Origin: Deltaproteobacteria bacterium
GTDB taxonomy: Bacteria > Desulfobacterota > Desulfobulbia > Desulfobulbales > Desulfurivibrionaceae
Assembly: GCA_026388695.1 (NCBI GenBank)
Contig: JAPLJH010000019.1
Span: forward strand, 1-64,000
Direction: 5' to 3'
Length of the DNA: 64,000 bases
A program made the position numbers and the translations under genes. Below, piece after piece: positions 29,160 to 37,333 of this stretch. The first letter of the stretch is position 1. Each line of letters starts with the position of its first letter. Under the pieces are notes generated by a model. The model was not told the origin of the DNA. It did no database searches and saw only the letters and a program-made list of their open reading frames with translations.

Positions 29160-30581
29160 ATGGCCAAACCTGCTTTTTTGTACAATCTACGCCCAGAAAC
29201 ATATAATCCCACTGTCAGCCAGCATCTTTCACCAAAAGGCTACCTATTAAGCCCTGCATATGCGACGCGCAAGGCCAAAGAGCTTGCGCAGCAAGTAAGA
29301 GCCCAAGAGTATCGCCTTATGGCCGATAACGGAAATTTCTCCCATATCCAGAAACTTCGCGCTCAGTTTGAGACAACCGCGCAATCCTTACTCCTTGAAG
29401 TCGCCAAGGTCGAGCATCAGTTAGGCCGCTCTTTACGAGCCTCCGACGCATTCGATTCATTGCAAAACAAATATCGTGCGCTTGCCACGGATGTGCAAAA
29501 CGCCGCGAAACAGCTTGTTGGCAATGGAGAAGAAAATTTACAGGCTCAACTTGAACTCAACCCAACATCGCTTATCGGCGTTGAGGACATCACCCTCGGA
29601 GCCTGGCTAAGCCTCAACATCGAACCCGCTTATTTGGATTTTCCTCCGGCCACCTACCGTGCCTTAAACCGCTCGGTTGCAGAACGAGCGGTCAAACGGA
29701 AAAAGCAACTTCCCGAAGCCCTCGCCCAGGGATACTACCCGGTTGCCTCGGCCAGTTCTTACAACACAGCCTTCGATGTCGGCACGGAGTTTGCCCGCAA
29801 AGGCCTGGAGAAAATCTCCATGGGTTTCGGAGCGTTCATGGCCGATGATAACTGGACCGATCATGTTGAGATCGGCACCCGCACCATTGCGCTCAAAGAA
29901 CGATTTCCCAACCGCTACATTCGGACAGCCGCCGTTGCCAAGGGTTTTTGGGATGGATATATGCGTCAAGCTGGCCACCCTCCAAAGGCCTTTCATTTTC
30001 TAGGACTCGGGGCGCTGATCATGTTGCCGCTCGTGACTCTGGCGGCCTGGGACACGCCAGATCTTACCTTTGACGCAACGAGCCCTATCAAAGACGCGCT
30101 GCAAGGAGGGACATTGTACGTTGCAAAACCCGCATATCTAAAATTGCGCACGCAAGGCATCGCCTATCGACTTGCTTCTGATCCGACGGCTGAGTGGGAT
30201 TGCCCGTGCCCCTTCTGCTGTGAATTCATCGCCAACCACCCGTTTCAGCGGGAGCTCGGTTTTAAATGGCTCAAAAAAACGGGTGCGCGGGAGGTTCGCT
30301 CCCAGGATCTTCGCTCCACTGGGGCGCTGTTTTCCGCTTTTCCGCTGCTGTCCGAGCCAGGTGCGGGAACGCTTCGCAAAGCTGTGGATCAAGCACGGAT
30401 CGGACACAATCATTGGGTTTTGGAAGAGATTATGACAGACCTCGGGAAGGCCACGGACCGCCAAGATTTTCAGGCAAGAGTCGAAACCATCCTAAAGCGC
30501 TACGAAGAAAATACCAAGGCGGACCGCTACGGCCGCGCCATCCGCTTCGCTTATAACCTTATCACCTCTCTGGAAGAATGA
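29160..30581 (+). CDS. TGT/DpdA-like (tRNA-guanine transglycosylase superfamily) protein
   Basis: Ordered motifs matching TGT: DNGNF (cf. DSGGF), FHFLGLG (cf. HYLMGVG), TFDATSPIKDAL.GG (cf. FDCVLPTRxxRxG), CPCPFC (CxCxxC zinc site), GHNHWVLEEIMTDL (cf. EHNIAFYQQLMQKI). Alternative starts 29127/29148. Confidence 0.75.
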   Translation: MAKPAFLYNLRPETYNPTVSQHLSPKGYLLSPAYATRKAKELAQQVRAQEYRLMADNGNFSHIQKLRAQFETTAQSLLLEVAKVEHQLGRSLRASDAFDSLQNKYRALATDVQNAAKQLVGNGEENLQAQLELNPTSLIGVEDITLGAWLSLNIEPAYLDFPPATYRALNRSVAERAVKRKKQLPEALAQGYYPVASASSYNTAFDVGTEFARKGLEKISMGFGAFMADDNWTDHVEIGTRTIALKERFPNRYIRTAAVAKGFWDGYMRQAGHPPKAFHFLGLGALIMLPLVTLAAWDTPDLTFDATSPIKDALQGGTLYVAKPAYLKLRTQGIAYRLASDPTAEWDCPCPFCCEFIANHPFQRELGFKWLKKTGAREVRSQDLRSTGALFSAFPLLSEPGAGTLRKAVDQARIGHNHWVLEEIMTDLGKATDRQDFQARVETILKRYEENTKADRYGRAIRFAYNLITSLEE

Positions 30582-30734
30582 CTCCAGAAGGGTGTGCAAC
30601 ACTAAACAGTACAAGCCGTGAAAGCGTCATTCAACACAACGAGGGAGGAACAAGCCACCATTCGCAAACACCATCTAAATCTGAAGTCGAACAACTAGTA
30701 CAATCTTTCACTATTTATCGGGGGGGTCTATTCA

Positions 30735-32087
30735 ATGACACTTATCAATGTTGCAGGACGCCGCGCCGAACGCTTGCGTGCATATCAAGCCGCAGCGCAA
30801 GCCGTTCGGGCGGCCAACAAAACGATCAAAAATATGGAGGATGAGGAAATTGCCGCGCCTCTTGTACAGGCAGCCTCCACTGGCAAATGGAGTACGAAGG
30901 TACTTTCATCGATTAAAGATCAACAAACAGCACTGCGAGTTTTGTCCCATGGCGAGCTTGCCCAGGCATCGGAACAACTGGAAAATGTCTGGCGCTTTCT
31001 GCCTGATCTCGGCCTTGCGCGGGCTGTACCCTTTTCCAAAACTATTTCGAAAGAAACCGTAGAAACGCAGCTGCGAGAAAAGGGACTTGATCCAAAAATC
31101 TCTAAATTTGTTTTTGGTGCGCGGAGCAAAAAACTCCCTGGCATCGACACAGGGCTACAAACCGCGACGAACACTTGCAAGGACAACTGGGAAGCGATTA
31201 TCCGACGGGATTCCCAGCTAAGCCTTGCCCTAGCGGTGACTGGCTTCAATGCGGCAGTTTCAGGAAGCCAACCAAGCACCCAACCAGAAATTTCGGAGAC
31301 CTTATCAAAAGAAATTCTGGAAAATGTCCGCAAGGTCTTAGGTACCGAAGGCCCGGCCGGAGCGGCAAACACCGCAGAATGGGGCCTCCTCCAGATTTCC
31401 AAAGAACTCTCTACCAAAGCCATTCCTGCTGCGGCACAGCTGTTCCGCAGCGAATACCCCGATGCGAAAACCGCTGCTGCTGCCGTGAAAATATCCAGCC
31501 ATCTCCGCGAGTTATTGTGGCTTTCCGCCACACTCAAGCTTATTTCCTGGAAATGCGCCTGGCCGCAATCCGGCGAAGCTGCTGCTCTTGTCAAGGCGGC
31601 AAGCTTTCCCCTCGCCAAAAAAGAAACCGCAACGCCCAGAGTTACCGTGGCTGCAATTGCCAAAAACACTTGCGGCTCAGGCAAAGAAGTGGAGGTTCTT
31701 GCCATTGTCGAAAAGGTTGAGATCCGCCACGAAACAAAAAATAAGCCGGTTACCACCTTCACCTTGCGCGAGCCGGGCAAGCAAGACCTGGTCGTGGCCA
31801 CTGTCCCTGGGTTTAAAGCCGATGTTACAGGGGCGGTTGCAGGCACAGCCGTGCTGCTGACTGGCTCCTGTAAGGCTGGCGCTGCGGGAAAACCTGGCAC
31901 GCTTCAGGTTACCCGCGAGTCCATCATGAAACAACGCGACGTGTCCTTTACGGATTATCTCAAGGCCGAAACCTATCGCGTCTATTCCGCTGTCCCGCAT
32001 GCGCTGTGCATCCAGAGCAGTTGGATCACAGGTGTCGACGGACCACTCAACCCATTTCGATACGGCGTTACCGCGCAAGGGAGATAA
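30735..32087 (+). CDS. Uncharacterised protein with C-terminal OB-fold-like segment
   Basis: 450-aa ORF, upstream GGGGGG SD; KEVEVLAIVEKVEIRHETKNKPVTTFTLREPGKQDLVVATVPGFKADVTGAVAGTAVLLTGSCKAG...GTLQVTRESI resembles an OB barrel. Confidence 0.65.
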   Translation: MTLINVAGRRAERLRAYQAAAQAVRAANKTIKNMEDEEIAAPLVQAASTGKWSTKVLSSIKDQQTALRVLSHGELAQASEQLENVWRFLPDLGLARAVPFSKTISKETVETQLREKGLDPKISKFVFGARSKKLPGIDTGLQTATNTCKDNWEAIIRRDSQLSLALAVTGFNAAVSGSQPSTQPEISETLSKEILENVRKVLGTEGPAGAANTAEWGLLQISKELSTKAIPAAAQLFRSEYPDAKTAAAAVKISSHLRELLWLSATLKLISWKCAWPQSGEAAALVKAASFPLAKKETATPRVTVAAIAKNTCGSGKEVEVLAIVEKVEIRHETKNKPVTTFTLREPGKQDLVVATVPGFKADVTGAVAGTAVLLTGSCKAGAAGKPGTLQVTRESIMKQRDVSFTDYLKAETYRVYSAVPHALCIQSSWITGVDGPLNPFRYGVTAQGR

Positions 32088-32090
32088 CAT

Positions 32091-32591
32091 ATGCCAGCCG
32101 ATTGCGGAGTTCTTTTTGGTATTCGCGAAGGAATCGTGGACAAAATACAAGATATTAACAGCTCTATTGAAGGCATAACCCAAAATATCATAGGGGCGGA
32201 GATCGCTCTGGCCGGCGCAGAAGCAGGCGCAGCTGTCTGCCTGTTCATGGGGCCGACTCCTGCTGCGGCCGCATGCGGAGCAGCGGTTGTCATTGCAGTT
32301 GCTGCGGCAGCCGCAGCGGTTGCATATTATCAAAGCGAGCTTGAAAAGGCTGAAGAAGCCCTTCAGGAAGCACAACATGCGCTCGACGAAGTCGATGGTC
32401 TGCTTTCCCATTGTCAGGCGCTTCAGAGCTGGCAACAGGAAGCAGCCGACGCGCTGGCAAGTGAAGCTCCGACTGCTGACGGAATTCCCGACCCGCCTGA
32501 TGCCGATGACTCCTCTGCGCTTGACGAAGCAGAAGAAGCATTGGCGGAACTCGAAGCTCTTGGCGAGGACCGCGACGACTCCTACGCATAA
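32091..32591 (+). CDS. Small protein with Ala-rich transmembrane segment flanked by helical/acidic regions
   Basis: GAEIALAGAEAGAAVCLFMGPTPAAAACGAAVVIAVAAAAAAVAYY hydrophobic stretch, then coiled-coil-like ELEKAEEALQEAQHALDEVDGLL and an acidic tail; starts 4 nt after the previous stop. Confidence 0.65.
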   Translation: MPADCGVLFGIREGIVDKIQDINSSIEGITQNIIGAEIALAGAEAGAAVCLFMGPTPAAAACGAAVVIAVAAAAAAVAYYQSELEKAEEALQEAQHALDEVDGLLSHCQALQSWQQEAADALASEAPTADGIPDPPDADDSSALDEAEEALAELEALGEDRDDSYA

Positions 32592-32613
32592 ACAGATTGC
32601 TAATCTCAGCCTT

Positions 32614-32656
32614 ACGACCGAATCAACGGGTGGCCGCTGTTGATTCGGTCGTTTTT
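32614..32656 (+). terminator. Rho-independent terminator of the TGT-like cassette
   Basis: ACGACCGAATCAAC-(GGGTGGCCGCT)-GTTGATTCGGTCGT followed by TTTT; perfect 14-bp stem. Confidence 0.88.
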
Positions 32657-32788
32657 CACAGACGTATACGATGTTTTCAGACTGTTTTAAAAAACAGGTC
32701 GCGTTTTCCTGCGGCGTCAAAGAGAACAAGACATCCTTGTGGTCAATAACAATATCTTGCGCCGTCTCCGCTGCTATGCCTTTGATTT

Positions 32789-32975
32789 TAACGATGCCCA
32801 GATGGGTGCGCTCTTCGGCTTGGCCAAGCCAGCCTGCACCGAAGCGAGATTCGCCGCAGAATCCCGACCAGCTTTACGTCAAACTGGAGAAACCCGGCCT
32901 GATAGAGGGTGGTGTCGGTGGTATTTTTCATGGGATCATGAATGACCGGGTATGCTGCTTTTGTCAATATGGGGT
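32789..32975 (-). pseudogene. Degraded duplicate of the nitrilase-rfaE2 5' end and its upstream region
   Basis: Reverse strand MKNTTDTTLYQAGFLQFDVKL... versus MKNNTDTTPARYHAGFLQFDVKL...; nucleotide similarity to about 28865-29052 on both sides of the start codon. Confidence 0.85.
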
Positions 32976-33133
32976 TGCCATGGTCAGTGGCCGGAAGCAA
33001 ATTTATCCCCGTGGCGAACCCCGTTTTTTTCAGCATTGACATTCTGTTAGGCAAATGAGATTATTGCGCAAAATATTGGTGGATCGCCTTGATTGCCCCA
33101 CTTTTTCTCAAAAAACAAGAAAATCAATAAACA

Positions 33134-33628
33134 ATGAAAACCTCTATCAAATATATGCTCTTGACTTGCGTTGTTGTGTTCACCGTGGGGTGTACTGCGA
33201 ACTATCGCCCTGCAGATGGTGCGCCTGTTGCAAAACTGCTATTCACAACGAATAAAGGGCCGGGAATGTTCGTTGGACTTTGGACGATTCAAACGGAAAA
33301 ATGCCCCACCATAAGTAAGGTTTGTCTACTTACCGATGGTCAGACTAACAAGAAAGATGCCTTGGTCGAAATTGACGCGGGAAAACCTTTTGTAGTTAAG
33401 GCACAACTAGTGAATATCCTCACTGGAACGAAATGCAACGATGCCGGCGTGTTTACCCCAATGCCTGGGGCAACGTATCGTCTAAAACACACAATCACCC
33501 CCCAGGGGTGTTGGCTCGAATTATTTAAGGGAGACTCAGCGATAAAAGACCCTTCATTCAGGCAACTCGTCAGTGTCGAAGAAAAAGATATATGCTCTGA
33601 ATTTATTACAATGAAACCGCGCTCCTAA
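33134..33628 (+). CDS. Hypothetical lipoprotein
   Basis: MKTSIKYMLLTCVVVFTVGCTANYRP: signal with lipobox-like VGC. Confidence 0.6.
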   Translation: MKTSIKYMLLTCVVVFTVGCTANYRPADGAPVAKLLFTTNKGPGMFVGLWTIQTEKCPTISKVCLLTDGQTNKKDALVEIDAGKPFVVKAQLVNILTGTKCNDAGVFTPMPGATYRLKHTITPQGCWLELFKGDSAIKDPSFRQLVSVEEKDICSEFITMKPRS

Positions 33629-33670
33629 CCAAGCTTTGTTGATATAATATTGAGTGAAAGGAAGAGAAAA

Positions 33671-34390
33671 ATGACTAAACCAATTAAGATATTTATAGCT
33701 CTTTCGATAGGGCTTCTTTGTCTTTGCGGCAACGCCTTAGGGGCAGGATTCACTATCGATAAAAACACCTGGAAGGCCGTTAGCCCTGATGAAAAAATAT
33801 TTGGTTACTTCTACGGTCCAGCATACTACCTCCTGCACCAGACTGGTGATTCAGTAATCCTTCACTTGGATAAAAGAGATCCTATACTTTCTGATGATTT
33901 TCGAAATATTATTACTCTTTATCTAGAAAGTAGCTCAGCGGCAAACATGAAAAAGTTACTTGAGCAACAAAAAGGCCATAATACCGTATTAAAACAAGCA
34001 CCGATGTCCGTAATTTTCGCACAGCAGTACAAAACTGTTGGGACACCAATTAAAGATAATCCGAACGTTCCTGATTTCATTGTTTTCCTAACGAATTCGG
34101 ATAAAATTGTTACCGTTGAATTTTTAATGTCCCCGGACAAAATGAGTGTTTTTACTGTTGCATCTGGGAACAAAAAATATTCGCCAGCATTCTTATTTCG
34201 AGCAGATGCGATCAAATATCAAGATAAATTGCTGAAGGAAACCGGACAGAAATTTGATCGCATCGAATTAGATATAGATACCTTTGTTAATAAATTTATG
34301 CGCCCGAATTCAAAAACAGACGTCCCCTTTGCGGTGTTTGGAGAAAATGCGGAAAACTTAATACCTGCTTTTGAGAAGCAGTATCACTAA
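33671..34390 (+). CDS. Hypothetical secreted protein
   Basis: MTKPIKIFIALSIGLLCLCGNALGAGF signal peptide; no recognised domain. Confidence 0.6.
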   Translation: MTKPIKIFIALSIGLLCLCGNALGAGFTIDKNTWKAVSPDEKIFGYFYGPAYYLLHQTGDSVILHLDKRDPILSDDFRNIITLYLESSSAANMKKLLEQQKGHNTVLKQAPMSVIFAQQYKTVGTPIKDNPNVPDFIVFLTNSDKIVTVEFLMSPDKMSVFTVASGNKKYSPAFLFRADAIKYQDKLLKETGQKFDRIELDIDTFVNKFMRPNSKTDVPFAVFGENAENLIPAFEKQYH

Positions 34391-34415
34391 CTCTGAGAAG
34401 CAACATCGTGTGTGA

Positions 34416-34469
34416 GCGGCCATATCGCGTCAGCCCCTCCATCAGCAGGGGCTGACGCGATATGGCCGC
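34416..34469. repeat. 23-bp perfect inverted repeat, 8-nt loop, no T-tract
   Basis: GCGGCCATATCGCGTCAGCCCCT-CCATCAGC-AGGGGCTGACGCGATATGGCCGC. Confidence 0.95.
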
Positions 34470-34664
34470 ACTAGGATACTGCTCGTCATAGTCCTCTCGG
34501 GTCAGGGCTTGAATATTATCAACCTCCCTTCATCTCCCCGTTCTTCCGCAAAAGCCACGCTACTTTCCCCTCAAGTTTTCCACCCGCCCTCCCGAAAAGC
34601 ACAGTAGCACGGCTACGCCTTCCGCCCAACGTGCCACACCGTAAACCAGCACCGGGAGCGCACC

Positions 34665-35651
34665 ATGAACATTCCAGCCCAGTCCGGCCAGGGACCAGTC
34701 GCAAGCAACGACTACCAAGCCCTTTATTCCGCCCCATCCGGCAAGAGCACCTTCGAGCAGACCCTTGCCCAGGTCCAGTCGACCTCTTTCTCCCTGACCA
34801 CCGCGGAAGGCGATCAGGTCACCCTCTCGGGCCTGAGCCAAAATTACCAATACACCCAGGCAGTCGGCTGGTTCAATCCCGCCTCCTCTGGGGTGAATTA
34901 TGCCAGCAGCTCCACAAGCGCCCAAGCCATGGGCATCTCGGTGCATGGCGACCTCAATGAGCAGGAGCTGGCCGACATCACTAAGCTGGTGGGCGAACTG
35001 ACCTCCATTGCCTCCACCTTTTTTTCCGGCGATCAGCAGGGTGCCATAACCAGGGCCATGGATTTCGGCCAAATGTCCATGGGCTCGGTCTCCTCGCTAT
35101 CCGCCTCATTCAGCAGACAAACCGTTGCCCAGACCCAGATCACCAGCTACTCGCCCCTGCCGGCCATGGCAGATCTCAAAGACCTGAAGCTCAAGGATAT
35201 CTACGATACATTGGGAACCAACACGAGCGGAGAGCCGGACTACGCCACCGTGCTTGAAGCGCGCTGGCAGCAGATCCTCAAGGCCCTGGATGAAATGAAA
35301 GCGAAAGAGCTGGATGGGCTATTTGCCCGGAGAATGGACCCTAAGCCGTTACCGGCCACAGGGGTGAATGCCGAAACTCCTGCCCTGCCAGTCGTCCCGC
35401 CCGAGGAGCGTGCGGCCCGAAAGATGGTGTCCCACATGGAGCAGCTCCTCACCGACCACCCGCAACTGACCCCCTTTGCCAAAGCGCTAGGCGCCACCGC
35501 CATGGATACAGCCGCACGTCAAGCCGAACAGGGTCTGCCGGACACCGCCAGGGCGCTGGGCGATCTGAAAACCGCCTTTCTCAACCAACTGCACCAGTGG
35601 TTTCTGCCGTCGGAACCACCGACAACCAGCAGACCGGGGACGGCAGTATAA
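34665..35651 (+). CDS. Hypothetical protein
   Basis: 328-aa ORF, Ser/Thr-rich N-terminus (STFEQTLAQVQSTSFSLTTAEGDQVTLSGLSQ); coding composition. Confidence 0.6.
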   Translation: MNIPAQSGQGPVASNDYQALYSAPSGKSTFEQTLAQVQSTSFSLTTAEGDQVTLSGLSQNYQYTQAVGWFNPASSGVNYASSSTSAQAMGISVHGDLNEQELADITKLVGELTSIASTFFSGDQQGAITRAMDFGQMSMGSVSSLSASFSRQTVAQTQITSYSPLPAMADLKDLKLKDIYDTLGTNTSGEPDYATVLEARWQQILKALDEMKAKELDGLFARRMDPKPLPATGVNAETPALPVVPPEERAARKMVSHMEQLLTDHPQLTPFAKALGATAMDTAARQAEQGLPDTARALGDLKTAFLNQLHQWFLPSEPPTTSRPGTAV

Positions 35652-35676
35652 CCTTATCCCCGCCCCACTCCGCAGC

Positions 35677-36498
35677 TTACCACTTAACCACATTCACCAA
35701 CGCCGGACCCCGCTGCACGGTCCGCTGGTATTCCACCGCCGGTTCACCAAAAGCCATGGCATACCCAAGGGTATGATTTTCCGGGATGCCCAACTTGCCG
35801 ACCACCTCCGGGCAGACACCAAGGGCCATCATGCAGATGCCGTCCCAGACCGTGCCGACCCCATGGGCATGGGCGATGAGTTGGAAGGTGGTCAAGGCGA
35901 TGTGGGTGTCCTGGACCGGGCAGGGGGCATCTGCCGGGGCGCTGGTGATGAGCAGGTGCGGCGCGCCCCGAAACAGGATATCCGTGCCCTTCTCCTGCCA
36001 GGCATTGACCGTCCAGCCGAGGTACTTGCCAGCCAGGCCTTCCGGCAGCTTGCCAGACTCTTTTAATTTGGCGAGGCGGTCCATGAGATGCTCCCGCAAT
36101 CGGTTCATCACGGCCCGCTCCCGAACCACGGTGAAGAGCACCGAGCGGGCATTGACCCCGGTGGGCGCATGGCAGGAAACCTCCAGCAACACATCGATCA
36201 GCTCCGGGGCCAAATCCTGGTCGCGGTAGCGGCGCACCGCCCTCCTGCCCTTGATCAGGGTCGCAAGCTGTGCCGGGTCCGGCAGGTTACCTTTAAGCTC
36301 CGTGCTCGCATCAGGGTCCTTGCCGAGGATCGAAACCGCTGCCGTGGGACAAACAGCAAGGCAATGCTGACACTGGAAACACCCATCCTCGTTGGTCATT
36401 TCCGGATAAGCGTCCATGGCGATGACGCCCGCCGGGCACTCAAGCACACATTCGCCGCACTGGATGCAGCGCTTCTCATCGATGCGAAATTGCAGCAT
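35677..36498 (-). CDS. Nitroreductase family protein with N-terminal 2[4Fe-4S] ferredoxin domain
   Basis: MLQFRIDEKRCIQCGECVLECPAGVIAM...CFQCQHCLAVCPTAAVSI, then RRAVRRYRDQDLAPELIDVLLEVSCHAPTGVNA. Confidence 0.9.
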   Translation of the reverse strand: MLQFRIDEKRCIQCGECVLECPAGVIAMDAYPEMTNEDGCFQCQHCLAVCPTAAVSILGKDPDASTELKGNLPDPAQLATLIKGRRAVRRYRDQDLAPELIDVLLEVSCHAPTGVNARSVLFTVVRERAVMNRLREHLMDRLAKLKESGKLPEGLAGKYLGWTVNAWQEKGTDILFRGAPHLLITSAPADAPCPVQDTHIALTTFQLIAHAHGVGTVWDGICMMALGVCPEVVGKLGIPENHTLGYAMAFGEPAVEYQRTVQRGPALVNVVKW

Positions 36499-36748
36499 GG
36501 TAGACCTCCTCTCAGATTCAGGACGTTTTCGCCACGGCCTTGCACAGGCCCGAAGCATAGATTTTTTTAACACATTTTTCCACTCTGTACCAAGCGACTT
36601 GCGCAGGCTTCTCTGCCAATGGGCCGCCGGTGGCAATATCAAGCCCTTCTTCCTCTGTCCCGTAATTTTTCCGTATTGCATCCTGCCGGACAATCGGCCA
36701 TATATTCCAATTCATAATCCCCCCAGCAGATTACAATCGGGTGCGCCC

Positions 36749-37144
36749 ATGCATTTCCTTATCATTGACGACGACGTTGTTGCCCGCACCACCCTTAAAA
36801 ACCACCTGACCGCCATGTTCGCGGGCTGCAAGATCAGCGAGGCGCCCAACGGAGCCCAGGGGTTGTTCCAGTTCTTCAAGAAAAAGCCGGACCTCGTCTT
36901 TTTGGACATGCTGATGCCGATCATGGATGGCCGGGCCGTGCTGGACGCCCTATACGAATGCTACCGCTGCGGCCAGCTCGTTAAAAAACCGAAGGTGATC
37001 CTGGTCTCCATGCTCGACACCATGCAGATCGACCAGATGCATACCCTGGCCGACAGCTCACTGGTGGCGACGGTGGTAAAAAAACCGTTTACCCGCAATC
37101 TCCTCCAACAAATCGAAAATTTTCTGCCCCACCCCACGGCCTGA
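36749..37144 (+). CDS. Response regulator receiver domain protein
   Basis: MHFLIIDDDVVARTTLKNHLTAMF...DLVFLDMLMPIMDGRAVLDAL...TVVKKPFT. Confidence 0.93.
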   Translation: MHFLIIDDDVVARTTLKNHLTAMFAGCKISEAPNGAQGLFQFFKKKPDLVFLDMLMPIMDGRAVLDALYECYRCGQLVKKPKVILVSMLDTMQIDQMHTLADSSLVATVVKKPFTRNLLQQIENFLPHPTA

Positions 37145-37333
37145 TCTTCGCCACGCCCCTCTTTTTACCCAGAAACGGGGCGCAAAAAATTTCCCTCCAT
37201 CCCGAAGCCCCCCGCAACATATCCCCGCCCAATGGCGCCTCTTCCCGGAAAGGATACTTGACAAGCCCCGCCGTCCTGCTATCTTTGTGGCAATAATCTA
37301 AACTATTGCCAATATTTCCCCGGAGACCGGAGA

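Noticed and set aside
30920-31900. 326-aa minus-strand ORF opposite the cassette's second gene
   Set aside because: The plus-strand ORF has an SD sequence, operonic spacing and a terminator; the antisense ORF has none of these.
29127-32591. Canonical dpd (7-deazaguanine DNA modification) island
   Set aside because: Only a TGT/DpdA-like gene is present; none of the helicase, nuclease or preQ0-processing partners of described dpd islands were recognised here.
31677-32729. 350-aa minus-strand ORF over the cassette 3' end
   Set aside because: Crosses the terminator hairpin and two plus-strand genes; considered a shadow ORF.
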